A stretch of 64,000 nt of DNA from DASUPK01 sp963797265 (lineage in GTDB: Bacteria > Actinomycetota > Thermoleophilia > Solirubrobacterales > 70-9). The notes beneath the pieces are model-generated. The model had not been told where the DNA came from. It searched no databases and was given only the letters and a program-made list of their open reading frames with translations. Shown here piece by piece: positions 1-7,854 of the stretch. The DNA lies in assembly GCA_963797265.1 (NCBI GenBank), contig CAWCOY010000003.1, positions 868,001 to 932,000 of the forward strand. The letters run 5' to 3'. Position numbers and translations under genes: made by a program. How positions within the stretch are numbered: the first letter of the stretch is position 1; each line of letters opens with the position of its first letter.

Positions 1-1
1 G

Positions 2-421
2 TCCGAGCGGTTGGGCCCGCGCGTCTTCGGCCACGACCGCTCGCAGCCGTTCCTGGGCCGTGAGTTCTCCGCCGAGCCGGACTACTCGGACGAGATCGCG
101 CGCGAGATCGACGATGAGGTGCGCCGGATCGTCGAGGACGCGCACCAGACCTCCAAGGACCTCCTCTCCGAGCACCGCGAGCAGCTCGACACGCTCTCCA
201 AGATCCTGCTCGATCGCGAGACGATCGAGGCGGACGAGTTCATCGCCCTGCTCGAGGGCAAGCCCGAGGACGAGGTCTTCGCCGACGAGGAGGAGGCCCA
301 GCCGCCCGAGGCTCCGCCCGTCGAGGAGAAGGGCACCGCCCGCGAGGGTCTCAAGCCTCGCCCGCACCCGCGTCCCGGCCTCGCCGGTGGTGGCGCGGAG
401 ATGCGCGACAACCGCTCGTAG
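2..421 (+). CDS. ftsH: ATP-dependent zinc metalloprotease FtsH, 3' end only
   Basis: The reading frame is already open at the window edge, so only about 139 C-terminal residues are seen. They match the end of the FtsH peptidase domain: a run like FGHD..PFLGREF, then a helical segment (EIDDEVRRIVEDAH) and a variable acidic and proline-rich tail. FtsH is a membrane-anchored AAA+ protease that degrades misfolded membrane and regulatory proteins. The AAA module and the HExxH site lie upstream of the window. It sits just ahead of folP, as in many bacteria where ftsH borders folate genes. Confidence 0.9.
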   Translation, partial: SERLGPRVFGHDRSQPFLGREFSAEPDYSDEIAREIDDEVRRIVEDAHQTSKDLLSEHREQLDTLSKILLDRETIEADEFIALLEGKPEDEVFADEEEAQPPEAPPVEEKGTAREGLKPRPHPRPGLAGGGAEMRDNRS

Positions 422-477
422 CGCGTTCGGTTCGCGAAAACGATTTCGAGCATTTTGCCCTCGTATAAGGGGGCAAA

Positions 478-505
478 TTGCACGAAACTCTGGTCGGGCG
501 ATACT
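478..505 (+). promoter_or_regulatory. Promoter of the small lipoprotein gene
   Basis: TTGCAC (478-483) and GATACT (500-505) are separated by 16 bp. The GTG at 512 is 6 bases past the -10 hexamer, so the transcript is predicted to begin at or next to the start codon. Confidence 0.5.
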
Positions 506-511
506 TGGGCC

Positions 512-871
512 GTGGATCGACCGCGCAAAGCCCTGCCCGCCTTCATTGCCGCAGTTTGTGCCGCGACCACGCTTGCGGCGGCCGGCTGCGGCAGCAGCGG
601 CGAGGGCGTCAGCCAGAGCGACCGCGAGAAGGCGGTCGACGAGGCGCAGGCGGCGTTTCGGCAGGTCCAGGCGAGCGGCCAGGACCTGAGTGCCGGGCCC
701 TGCATCTCGGAGAGCCTCCCACGCCTTGCCGACTGGGTCGCGGATGTCGCCCACGACCCCCGCGAGTCGGTCGATGATGACCCTGCCAACCAGTGCCGGC
801 GGTATCGCGCGGGGGACGCCCACCACTTCGTCGAGCTCAACGTCGACGGCCAGCTGATCCGGGCGGAGTAG
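512..871 (+). CDS. Small secreted lipoprotein, unknown function
   Basis: This is a 119-residue protein. The GTG at 512 is preferred over an in-frame ATG at 455 because it gives a compact signal peptide: MDRPRK, a hydrophobic core, then a lipobox LAAAGC with Cys at residue 26. The start also lies 6 bases after a -10-like GATACT. The mature part has Gly/Ser after the Cys, a helical charged stretch and three more Cys. No family was recognised. It ends 3 bases before folP and could be cotranscribed with it. It is predicted to be lipid-anchored on the outer face of the membrane. Confidence 0.7.
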   Translation: MDRPRKALPAFIAAVCAATTLAAAGCGSSGEGVSQSDREKAVDEAQAAFRQVQASGQDLSAGPCISESLPRLADWVADVAHDPRESVDDDPANQCRRYRAGDAHHFVELNVDGQLIRAE

Positions 872-874
872 CCA

Positions 875-1687
875 ATGCCCGCCCGCATCATGGGCATCGT
901 CAACGTGACGCCCGACTCGTTCTCAGACGGGGGTGAGTTCCTCGACCCGCAACGCGCGATCGCCCACGGGCGCCAGCTGGCGGCGGAGGGGGCTGATGTG
1001 CTCGACCTCGGTGGCGAGTCCACGCGGCCGGGCGCCGCGGGGGTGACGGCTGAGGAGGAGCTCGCACGGGTGGGGCCGGTGGTGGATGCGCTCGCCGGCG
1101 ACGGGGGGCTGGCCGTCTCGATCGACACCTCCAAGTTCGCGGTCGCGGAGGCCGCCCTCGGGGCAGGCGCCGCGATGGTCAACGACGTCACGGCGCTGCG
1201 ATCGGATCCCGATCTGGCAGGGCTCTGCGCCGAGCGCCGCTGCGAGGTGGTGCTGATGCACATGCTCGGGGACCCGCGGACCATGCAGGAGAACCCGGTC
1301 TACGAGGACGTCGTCGACGACATCAGGGCCTTCCTCGCGGAGCGGATCGAGTTCGCGGTCTCGCAGGGCATCGAGGAGAAGCGCATCTGGATCGATCCCG
1401 GGATCGGCTTCGGCAAGACCGTGGAGCACAACCTCGAGCTCCACCGCCGGGTCGGGGAGCTCGCGGAGGTCGGCCGGCCGATCGTCTTCGGCTCCTCGCG
1501 CAAGGGCTTCATCGGCAAGCTGACCGGCACCGAGGTCGATGAGCGGCTGGGCGGCACGATCGCCTCGAACGTGATCGCCTACGCGAACGGTGCCGCCATG
1601 CTCCGCGTGCATGAAGTCGCGCCAACGCGCCAGGCGATCGCGGTCGCGGACGCGATCCTGGACCCGGACCGCACGATCGCCTACTGA
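875..1687 (+). CDS. folP: Dihydropteroate synthase
   Basis: 270 residues, the normal length. It condenses p-aminobenzoate with dihydropterin pyrophosphate in folate synthesis and is the sulfonamide target. Both family signatures are visible: GIVNVTPDSFSDGG at 7-20 and DLGGESTRPG at 44-53. The C-terminal SSRKGF motif (about residue 208) binds substrate phosphate. The TIM-barrel domain is complete. folB and folK follow after an inserted opposite-strand hydrolase. Its stop overlaps the stop region of that convergent gene by 7 bp. Confidence 0.97.
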   Translation: MPARIMGIVNVTPDSFSDGGEFLDPQRAIAHGRQLAAEGADVLDLGGESTRPGAAGVTAEEELARVGPVVDALAGDGGLAVSIDTSKFAVAEAALGAGAAMVNDVTALRSDPDLAGLCAERRCEVVLMHMLGDPRTMQENPVYEDVVDDIRAFLAERIEFAVSQGIEEKRIWIDPGIGFGKTVEHNLELHRRVGELAEVGRPIVFGSSRKGFIGKLTGTEVDERLGGTIASNVIAYANGAAMLRVHEVAPTRQAIAVADAILDPDRTIAY

Positions 1688-2574
1688 TCCACGAACTCGC
1701 GGATCAGTGCGTTGACCTTTCCCGGCCGCTCGTATGGCACCCAGTGGCCGGCGTCCGGCACGATCTCCACGCGAAGTTGCGGAACCCATTCGCCCAGTCC
1801 GCGCGTCAGGGAGGGAAGCAGCGCCACATCGTTCTCGCCCCAGATCACGAGCGTGGGCACATCGACGGTTTGCGAGGTGATCCTGCTCGCGTACTCCTCC
1901 GGCACGCCTCCGGCCGCCACCTGCTCGCCCATACGCGCGGCCCGGTAGTAGTTGAGGCCGCCGCGCAGCGCGCCGGGCTGTCCCCAGGCCTCGTGGTAGG
2001 CGTCCCGGACGTCGCCGGGAAGCTCACCGGAGCGGCCGCCGATGCGCCGCATGATGTTGTCCATCAGCCCGAAGTCGTTGGCTGCCAGCAGCTCCTCCGG
2101 CTCCGGTGACGGCTTCGAGAGTTCGATCATGTAGTTGACCGCGTCACGCTGCTTCGGGCTCTCGCGAAGGTCGCGGTTCCAGGTGAAGGGCGGCGGAGCG
2201 TCGATGACGACCAGGCGGTCCAGCATCTCCGGGTACTTGAGGGCGAAGGCCCAGGAGACGATCCCGCCCCAGTCGTGGCCGACCATGGTGAGCGGCGCCA
2301 GGTCCAACTCCCGGACCAGGCCCACGATGTCGCCGAGCAGATGGCGCATCCGGTACGCCTCGGGGTCCTCGGGCTTGCAGGAGAGGTTGAAGCCACGCAT
2401 GTCGGGTGCGTGGACGGCATGGTCCTCGCCGAGATCAGCGAGCTGCTCTCGCCACAGGAACCAGAACTGCGGGAAGCCGTGCAGGAAGAGCAGCGGCTTG
2501 CCCTCTCCGCGGCTCACGTAGTGCAGACGGCAGCCCTCCAGGTCCGCGAAGTGATGTTGGAGCTCACCCGCCAC
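1681..2574 (-). CDS. Alpha/beta hydrolase, epoxide hydrolase-like
   Basis: With GTG at 2574 as start the protein has 297 residues; the open frame runs on upstream to 2796, but that stretch looks non-coding. Motifs in order: HGFP (32-35), the nucleophile elbow VGHDWGG with Asp101, an acidic residue in WGEND and the catalytic His in DAGHW near the C-terminus. An Asp nucleophile with HGxP is typical of soluble epoxide hydrolases and haloalkane dehalogenases. Ser is usual in esterases. Substrate is unknown. It is a lineage-specific insertion between folP and folB, convergent with folP. Confidence 0.85.
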   Translation of the reverse strand: MAGELQHHFADLEGCRLHYVSRGEGKPLLFLHGFPQFWFLWREQLADLGEDHAVHAPDMRGFNLSCKPEDPEAYRMRHLLGDIVGLVRELDLAPLTMVGHDWGGIVSWAFALKYPEMLDRLVVIDAPPPFTWNRDLRESPKQRDAVNYMIELSKPSPEPEELLAANDFGLMDNIMRRIGGRSGELPGDVRDAYHEAWGQPGALRGGLNYYRAARMGEQVAAGGVPEEYASRITSQTVDVPTLVIWGENDVALLPSLTRGLGEWVPQLRVEIVPDAGHWVPYERPGKVNALIREFVDQ

Positions 2575-2765
2575 GAGCGCGACAGCCTGACACGACCCGT
2601 GAGACGACCGGTCCCCGATCCCCGCACGCCCGGATGACGCGCCTGGCGCTTCGCAGCTCTGCGTCCACGGGCTCGCCTTCGGCACCACCAAAGGCTTCGC
2701 CCTGCGTCCTTGATCTGCTCGGCCAGGCGCGTCCCCGGTCGCACGCGGATCGGGAATCGATCGTC

Positions 2766-2771
2766 TACTTT
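2766..2771 (+). promoter_or_regulatory. -10 element for folB
   Basis: TACTTT lies exactly 7 bases before the GTG at 2779 and there is no Shine-Dalgarno sequence, which fits a leaderless transcript. Confidence 0.4.
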
Positions 2772-2778
2772 GGCGGCG

Positions 2779-3192
2779 GTGGACGAATCCGCACACCCCT
2801 CAGTGCAAGTCGAGGTCCGAGGCCTCTCCATATACACGCACCACGGCGTCACCGACGCCGAGCAGGAGGTCGGGCAGCGGCTGGAGTTCGACTTGACCTT
2901 CGACGTGCCCGACTGCGACGCGGTGCTCACCGACCGCGTCGAGGACACCGTCGACTACTCGGAGGTCTGCGACATCGTCGCCCTCGCCGCCACCGAGAGG
3001 AGCTACCGGACCTTGGAGCGCCTCTGCCACGTGGTGGCAGAGCGTCTGATGGAGCGCTTCGACTGCGAATCGGTGCAAGTCCGCGCGGCGAAGCCCGAGC
3101 CGCCGATGCCTTACCCGGTCCAGGAGGCCGGGGTGGAGGTGACCCTGGAGCGGTCCCTGGACCGCGAGCCCGACGACCAGGACGGCGTTTGA
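2779..3192 (+). CDS. folB: Dihydroneopterin aldolase
   Basis: 137 residues from the GTG at 2779. It cleaves dihydroneopterin to 6-hydroxymethyl-dihydropterin, the step before folK. The N-terminal VRGLSIYTHHGV matches the family entry strand. The segment with Glu and Tyr around TVDYSEV and the C-terminal KPEPPMPYPV are typical. The frame is open further upstream (to 2710), but the extra residues have no family character. folK starts 31 bases after the stop. Confidence 0.95.
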   Translation: MDESAHPSVQVEVRGLSIYTHHGVTDAEQEVGQRLEFDLTFDVPDCDAVLTDRVEDTVDYSEVCDIVALAATERSYRTLERLCHVVAERLMERFDCESVQVRAAKPEPPMPYPVQEAGVEVTLERSLDREPDDQDGV

Positions 3193-3223
3193 TGCCAGGG
3201 CGCGCGACAGCGCGACCCGTTAC

Positions 3224-3721
3224 ATGAAGGTCGGCTATCTCGGCCTCGGCTCGAACGTCGGCGACCGCGAGTCCCAGCTGCGCGGGGTGATAGACGACCT
3301 GCGACGGCAAGGCGTCGAAGTCGATGCGGTCTCCTCGCTGTATGAGACCGAGCCGGTGGGCGAGATTCTCGATCAGCCGGACTTCCTCAACGCCGCGGTC
3401 CGGATCAGGACCTCACTCGAGCCGGATCAGCTCCTGGACGTCTGCAAGGCGATCGAGGCGGAGCATGGCCGCGCCCTCGGCGGCCCACGCCACGGCCCCC
3501 GCCCGATCGACATCGACCTGCTTCTCATCGGAGACGTCGAGATGGACACCGACCGCCTCACGCTGCCCCATCCCGAGGTCACCTCCCGGCGATTCGTGCT
3601 GCTGCCCCTGCTCGAGCTCGACCCGGAGCTCCGCCTGCCGGACGGCACCGGGCTACGCGCTGCTCTGGAGAACCTCGGAGGGGGGCAGCGCGCCGAACGC
3701 GTCGGCCCGCTGCCGTCCTAG
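3224..3721 (+). CDS. folK: 2-amino-4-hydroxy-6-hydroxymethyldihydropteridine pyrophosphokinase (HPPK)
   Basis: 165 residues. It transfers pyrophosphate from ATP to 6-hydroxymethyl-dihydropterin, giving the FolP substrate. LGLGSNVGDR near the N-terminus and the signature GPRPIDIDLLL (two Asp for Mg-ATP) at about 92-102 are clear. LPHPE and the following FVLLPLLE match the usual C-terminal half. With folP and folB nearby it completes a three-gene folate block. Confidence 0.97.
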   Translation: MKVGYLGLGSNVGDRESQLRGVIDDLRRQGVEVDAVSSLYETEPVGEILDQPDFLNAAVRIRTSLEPDQLLDVCKAIEAEHGRALGGPRHGPRPIDIDLLLIGDVEMDTDRLTLPHPEVTSRRFVLLPLLELDPELRLPDGTGLRAALENLGGGQRAERVGPLPS

Positions 3722-3761
3722 GCTTTTCCTCGGCCATTGCGGGCGATCCTGGTCGGGCCTG

Positions 3762-3767
3762 GATAAT
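3762..3767 (+). promoter_or_regulatory. -10 element for coaX
   Basis: GATAAT is followed by 7 bases and the ATG at 3775. A TTGCGG 19 bp upstream (3737-3742) may be the -35. Confidence 0.5.
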
Positions 3768-3774
3768 CCCGCCG

Positions 3775-4545
3775 ATGCTGCTCGCGGTCGACGTTGGCAA
3801 CACGCAGACCCACCTGGGCGCCTTCGACGGGCAGGACCTGGCGCGCGACTGGCGCCTGACGACGGCCCCGAGCGCCACCGCCGACGAGCTGGCGGCGACG
3901 ATCTCCGATCTGCTCACCCTCGACGGGCTCAGCTTCGGCTCGCTTGACGGGGCGATCGTGTCGACCGTTGTCCCCCAGCTCGGCCCGGAGTACGAGGAGC
4001 TCACCGAGCGCCACACCGGGAAGCGCTGTCTGCTCGTCGGTCCCAACCTGAAGACGGGCATGCCGATCCTGGTCGACAACCCGCATGAGCTGGGCGCCGA
4101 CCGGCTCGTCAACGCGGTCGCCGCCCACGCGAAGGTGCGGGGAGCCTGCGTCACGGTCGACTTCGGCACCTCGACGAACTTCGACGTCGTCTCGGGAGCG
4201 GGGGAGTACCTGGGCGGGGTGATCGGCCCTGGCGTCGAGGTCTCGCTCGAGGCCCTGACCGCGCGCGCGGCCAAGCTGCCCCGCATCGACCTCTCCTCGC
4301 CGGAGGCCGCGATCGGCAAGCACACGACCGCGGCGATCAACTCGGGTTTCGCGTACGGCTTCGCGGGGCTGGTCGACGGAATCGACCGGCGCCTCGCGGA
4401 CGAGCTCGGCGACGAGGCGACGTTCATCGCCACGGGCGGTCTCGCGCACACGATCGCGCCGCTCTGCGAAACCATCGATCAGGTGGACGAGCTCCTCACG
4501 CTGCGCGGGCTCCAGCTGATCTACGAGCGCAACGACGGCACCTAA
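3775..4545 (+). CDS. coaX: Type III pantothenate kinase
   Basis: 256 residues. It phosphorylates pantothenate in the first step of CoA synthesis, and type III enzymes are not feedback-inhibited by CoA. The ASKHA phosphate loop DVGNTQTHLG is at 5-14. GADR (107-110) and VDFGTSTNFD (128-137) are the family's substrate and phosphate motifs. The end is typical: a GG.A segment and a C-terminal helix with LRGLQLIYERN. In Bacillus coaX also lies beside ftsH and the folate genes. Confidence 0.97.
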   Translation: MLLAVDVGNTQTHLGAFDGQDLARDWRLTTAPSATADELAATISDLLTLDGLSFGSLDGAIVSTVVPQLGPEYEELTERHTGKRCLLVGPNLKTGMPILVDNPHELGADRLVNAVAAHAKVRGACVTVDFGTSTNFDVVSGAGEYLGGVIGPGVEVSLEALTARAAKLPRIDLSSPEAAIGKHTTAAINSGFAYGFAGLVDGIDRRLADELGDEATFIATGGLAHTIAPLCETIDQVDELLTLRGLQLIYERNDGT

Positions 4546-4548
4546 CCT
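4543..4548 (+). promoter_or_regulatory. -10 element for dus
   Basis: TAACCT lies 7 bases before the GTG at 4556 and overlaps the coaX stop codon. No Shine-Dalgarno is present. Confidence 0.4.
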
Positions 4549-4555
4549 TCGAGGC

Positions 4556-5548
4556 GTGCAGCCTCCTCTGACAAACCCATTTCGACTCGGCGATGTGGAG
4601 ATCGCCAACCGGGTCCTGCTCGCCCCGCTCGCGGGGATCGGGAACTGGTTCGTGCGGCTACAGGCCCGCCGGCACGGTGCCGGAATGGCGGTCTCGGAGA
4701 TGGTCTCGAGCTTCGGGCTCCACTACCGCAACGAGCGCACCCTGCAGGAGCTGCTCCGCCTCCATCCGGATGAGCACCCCGTTTCGGTGCAGCTCTTCGG
4801 GCAGGATCCGGAGGTGATGCGCTCCGCCGCGGCGATCGTCGCCGAGGCCGGGGCCGACCTGATCGACATCAACATGGGCTGCCCGGTGCGCAAGGTCTGC
4901 AAGACCGGCGCCGGCGCCGCGATGCTCTCGGATCACGACCTCGCCGTCCGGATCGCCACCTCGGCTCGCGAGGGCGGCGGGATCCCCGTCACGGTCAAGC
5001 TGCGCTCTGGCATCAAGCCCGGCGGCCGCGAGGGTTTCGACCTCGCGCTGCGGCTCGCCGCGGACGCCGACGTCTCCGCGATCGGCTTCCACCCGCGCTC
5101 CGCCGCCACCCAGCACAAGGGGCAGCCCGACTACGCACTGGCGCGCAACCTGGTCGAGCGTCTCGAGGTTCCGATGATCATCTCCGGCGGCCTCGACACG
5201 GCCGAAACTGCGCGCCAGGCCTACGAGGCTTCGGGAGCGGACGCGGTGATGATCGCCCGCGGCTCCCTTGGCAACCCCTGGATCTTCGAGCAGCTCACCG
5301 GCCGCCGGACCGCCGCTCCCGAACGCGACGAGGTGATCGCCGAGCTGCTCTGGGTGATCGGTAAGGCCGAGGAGCACCTCGGGCCGGATCGGGCGGCCCG
5401 CTACCTCCGCAAGTTCTACCCCTGGTACCTGGAGCGGCTCGAGGCGGACAAGGAGACGGCGGCCGATTTCCAGCAGAGCGAGGACCTCGACAAGGCGCGA
5501 CGCCTCGTTCGCGAGCTCGAGGCCCCGGCCGAGACAGTGGCGGCATAG
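4556..5548 (+). CDS. dus: tRNA-dihydrouridine synthase (DusB type)
   Basis: 330 residues from a GTG. This FMN enzyme reduces uridine in the tRNA D-loop using NADPH. The FMN-barrel entry reads APLAGIGN, where many homologues have APMAGVTD. The catalytic Cys109 is in NMGCPVRK, followed by K.GAGAAML. SVQLFG (77-82) and the C-terminal IARGSLGNPWIFEQ motif are standard. Helices after residue 260 fit the tRNA-binding domain. The position after folK parallels dusB of Bacillus. Confidence 0.95.
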   Translation: MQPPLTNPFRLGDVEIANRVLLAPLAGIGNWFVRLQARRHGAGMAVSEMVSSFGLHYRNERTLQELLRLHPDEHPVSVQLFGQDPEVMRSAAAIVAEAGADLIDINMGCPVRKVCKTGAGAAMLSDHDLAVRIATSAREGGGIPVTVKLRSGIKPGGREGFDLALRLAADADVSAIGFHPRSAATQHKGQPDYALARNLVERLEVPMIISGGLDTAETARQAYEASGADAVMIARGSLGNPWIFEQLTGRRTAAPERDEVIAELLWVIGKAEEHLGPDRAARYLRKFYPWYLERLEADKETAADFQQSEDLDKARRLVRELEAPAETVAA

Positions 5549-5561
5549 GTTCGTCCACCGG

Positions 5562-5591
5562 TTGCTGCGGCTACCGGGCCGCGGATATCCT
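5562..5591 (+). promoter_or_regulatory. Possible promoter for the secreted P-domain protein
   Basis: TTGCTG (5562-5567) and TATCCT (5586-5591) are spaced by 18 bp in the short gap after dus. Confidence 0.3.
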
Positions 5592-5624
5592 CACGCCAAT
5601 TGCCGGAGGCCAGGGAAGGAACCC

Positions 5625-6323
5625 ATGATCAAGAAGCGCTCGGCTGAGCTGGCGGCGCTTGCGTGTGCGGCGAGCGTCTCGTTCTGCCTGCTCGGGTTCC
5701 CCGCCACAGCACCGGCAAAGACGAAGACGGCGCAGGTGATCCAATGCGTGAGCACCGATGTGCCGATTCCCGACGGTCCACCCGATGGCACTACGGCCAT
5801 CAACCCCGCTGCCTCGTTCGCGATCTTCGTCAACACGCCGAAGTTCAAGGGGAGGCCTCAGAGCGGCACCATCACGGCGTTCAATTCCGCCGGCGTCCGC
5901 ATCTCCCACACCGACGACGGGGACCTGGCGCTGTTCTTGGTCTCGCCGGGGGGTAGGGCGGTTGCGCTTTCGACCTTCCGGGACCAGAGCACAAACGTCA
6001 ACCCAGATCCTCCCCCCGACCGCCTCCCCAGTGGCGACGGCTACGGCTCGGGAGCGCCGAACTGCTCGGGTTCGCGGGTGGATTTCGGCGACGGATTCCC
6101 AACCTCGATCGCCACCCCCGGCAACACCGGAGTCGAGGCACCGATCACCGGGTCGTTCAGTCCAGAGCAGCCGTTCAGCACCTTCGTGGGCGGCCCGGCG
6201 AGGGGTTTCTGGACCCTGATCGTCCAGGACGTCCAGTTCCAGGACGTCGGCCAGATCGACGCACTCTCCCTGAGCTTTACCTACACCTACAAGGCCAAGA
6301 AGAAGAAGAGGAAGAGGCGGTAG
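5625..6323 (+). CDS. Secreted protein with proprotein-convertase P-like domain
   Basis: 232 residues from the ATG at 5625, which follows a purine-rich GGGAAGGA. A signal peptide spans about residues 1-32 (MIKKRSAE, hydrophobic core, ATAPAK). The mature part is a beta-rich domain ending in FWTLIVQDVQFQDVGQIDALSLSF, the WxLxVxD..xxDxGxLxxWxL pattern of P/homo B domains that usually accompany subtilisin-like proteases. No catalytic domain is present. The last 10 residues are almost all Lys/Arg (KAKKKKRKRR), possibly for binding the anionic wall. The function is not known. Confidence 0.65.
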   Translation: MIKKRSAELAALACAASVSFCLLGFPATAPAKTKTAQVIQCVSTDVPIPDGPPDGTTAINPAASFAIFVNTPKFKGRPQSGTITAFNSAGVRISHTDDGDLALFLVSPGGRAVALSTFRDQSTNVNPDPPPDRLPSGDGYGSGAPNCSGSRVDFGDGFPTSIATPGNTGVEAPITGSFSPEQPFSTFVGGPARGFWTLIVQDVQFQDVGQIDALSLSFTYTYKAKKKKRKRR

Positions 6324-6325
6324 CG

Positions 6326-7198
6326 ATGGAGCTGCCCCCGCGCGTGGCCGCGTGGCGTGAGCGCGGGAGGGATGCGGAATTCCGCGGTCGTCGCATCCAT
6401 CTGTTTGAACGCGGCGGCAGCGGTCTGCTCCTGGTCTTCCTCCACGGCTTCCCGTCGAGCTCCTACGACTGGCGGACTCTGCTGGAGCGGGAGACCGAGC
6501 ACGCGGTCCTCGCGCCGGACTTCCTCGGCTTCGGGCTCTCCGAGAAGCCGCGGGATCACGAGTACACGCTGCATTGGCAGGCGGACCTCGTGGAGGAGTT
6601 GGTCAGACGCCGCGATGAAAGTCGACCGGTCTTCCTGGTCGCCCATGACATGGGCACCTCGGTGGCGACCGAGTTGATGGCGCGCGACCTCGAGGGCTCT
6701 CTCGAAGTGGAGCTCGCCGGCCTCCTGCTCCTCAACGGCTCGATGATCCAGGACGCTGCGAGCCCCACCCTCGGACAGCGGCTGCTCCGCAGCGCGGTCG
6801 GCCCGCTCTTCTCCCGGCTCTCGAGCGAGCGGTTCTTCCGCCAGCAGTTCGGCTCGATCTTCTCGCCGGATCATCCGCTGACGGCCGAAGAGGCCGAGGA
6901 CCAGTGGGCGCTGATCTGCGCGGGAGGCGGGCGGACGCTGAATCACAAGACGATTCGCTACATGGAGGAGCGCTTCCGTCACGCCGAGCGCTGGCACGGC
7001 GCCCTCCGGGAATGGCCAAAGCCTCTGTCGCTTGCTTGGGGAATGCTCGATCCGGTCGCGACCGAGGCCGTTCTGGACGCCCTCTTGGAGCTGCGGCCCG
7101 CAGCGGACCCGACCCGTTTCGAGGACCTCGGCCACTATCCGCAGATCGAGGATCCGGAGCGGGTCGCGGGCGTGCTGAGGCAAGCGCTGACTGCCTGA
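6326..7198 (+). CDS. Alpha/beta hydrolase, haloalkane dehalogenase/epoxide hydrolase-like
   Basis: 290 residues, starting 3 bases after the previous stop. HGFP is at 40-43. The nucleophile elbow VAHDMGTS has Asp108. WGMLDP carries the likely acid and LGHYPQIEDPE the catalytic His near the end. The Asp nucleophile places it in the dehalogenase/epoxide hydrolase branch. The cap region (about 140-215) is unremarkable. The tight spacing suggests cotranscription with the secreted P-domain gene, although no functional link is obvious. Confidence 0.85.
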   Translation: MELPPRVAAWRERGRDAEFRGRRIHLFERGGSGLLLVFLHGFPSSSYDWRTLLERETEHAVLAPDFLGFGLSEKPRDHEYTLHWQADLVEELVRRRDESRPVFLVAHDMGTSVATELMARDLEGSLEVELAGLLLLNGSMIQDAASPTLGQRLLRSAVGPLFSRLSSERFFRQQFGSIFSPDHPLTAEEAEDQWALICAGGGRTLNHKTIRYMEERFRHAERWHGALREWPKPLSLAWGMLDPVATEAVLDALLELRPAADPTRFEDLGHYPQIEDPERVAGVLRQALTA

Positions 7199-7207
7199 GC
7201 GGCCCCC

Positions 7208-7236
7208 TCGACCACCTGTTTGGGCGGCGCTATACT
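7208..7236 (+). promoter_or_regulatory. greA promoter
   Basis: TCGACC (7208-7213) and TATACT (7231-7236) are spaced by exactly 17 bp. It predicts a leader of about 110 bases before greA, containing GGGC-TTTTC-GGCCC (about 7303-7316). Confidence 0.6.
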
Positions 7237-7354
7237 GGCGCGCTCCGCCCGGACCGGCCGCTGTTTTGATCGCGTCGGTGCGGGCTCATTTTTCGCTTTA
7301 GAGCAGGGCTTTTCGGCCCATACAAACCCCAGAACCAGAAGGAATCGAGGAGAG

Positions 7355-7834
7355 TTGGCACGCGAGACATTGATCACCCCCGAGGGACTCGAGAAGCTCA
7401 AGGACGAGCTCGAGCACCTGGAGAACAACAAGCGCCGCGAGGTTGCTGATCGCATCAAGCAAGCGCGGGAGTTCGGGGACATCGCGGAGAACTCCGAGTA
7501 CGACGACGCCAAGAACGAGCAGGCGATGCTCGAGCAGCGGATTGCGTCCCTCCAGGACCGGCTGCGGCGGGCTGCGGTGATCGACAACAAGCACATCGAC
7601 ACCGAGATCGTCGGCGTCGGCGCGGTCGTCCACGTCAAGGATCAGAAGTCCGGCAAGTCCCAGAAGTTCCAGATCGTCGGATCCGCCGAGGCCGACCCGA
7701 CAGAGCACAAGCTTTCGAACGAGTCACCGATCGGCAAGGCGCTGCTCGGCAGCAAGAAGAACGATGTGGTGACCGTCGAGACGCCGCGCGGACCCAAGAA
7801 GAAGCTCAAGATCACCAAGATCGAGACTTCGTAG
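7355..7834 (+). CDS. greA: Transcription elongation factor GreA
   Basis: 159 residues from the TTG at 7355, the usual family length. GreA enters the RNA polymerase secondary channel and stimulates cleavage of backtracked RNA. The N-terminal coiled coil shows LITPEGLEKLKDELEHL and the tip acidic pair in FGDIAENSEYDDAK. The C-terminal FKBP-like domain runs from about residue 80 and includes the family motif SNESPIGKALLG. A second TTG at 7370 is possible, but AAGGAATCGAGGAGA upstream favours 7355. lysS follows 20 bases later. Confidence 0.93.
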   Translation: MARETLITPEGLEKLKDELEHLENNKRREVADRIKQAREFGDIAENSEYDDAKNEQAMLEQRIASLQDRLRRAAVIDNKHIDTEIVGVGAVVHVKDQKSGKSQKFQIVGSAEADPTEHKLSNESPIGKALLGSKKNDVVTVETPRGPKKKLKITKIETS

Positions 7835-7841
7835 CTCCGAA

Positions 7842-7847
7842 TAGGCT
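7842..7847 (+). promoter_or_regulatory. -10 element for lysS
   Basis: TAGGCT lies 7 bases before the GTG at 7855. The same GAATAGGCT-N7-GTG arrangement recurs at 55845-55862. Confidence 0.4.
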
Positions 7848-7854
7848 CCCCGGC

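Noticed and set aside
32..1284. 400-residue minus-strand open frame over ftsH and folP
   Set aside because: Ser/Arg-rich shadow of two clear plus-strand genes.
2765..2800. GGCGGTGGACGAATCCGCACACC, which in one frame gives a GGRIRTP-like peptide often seen near tRNA genes
   Set aside because: No acceptor, anticodon or T-arm can be folded here, and it is the start region of folB.
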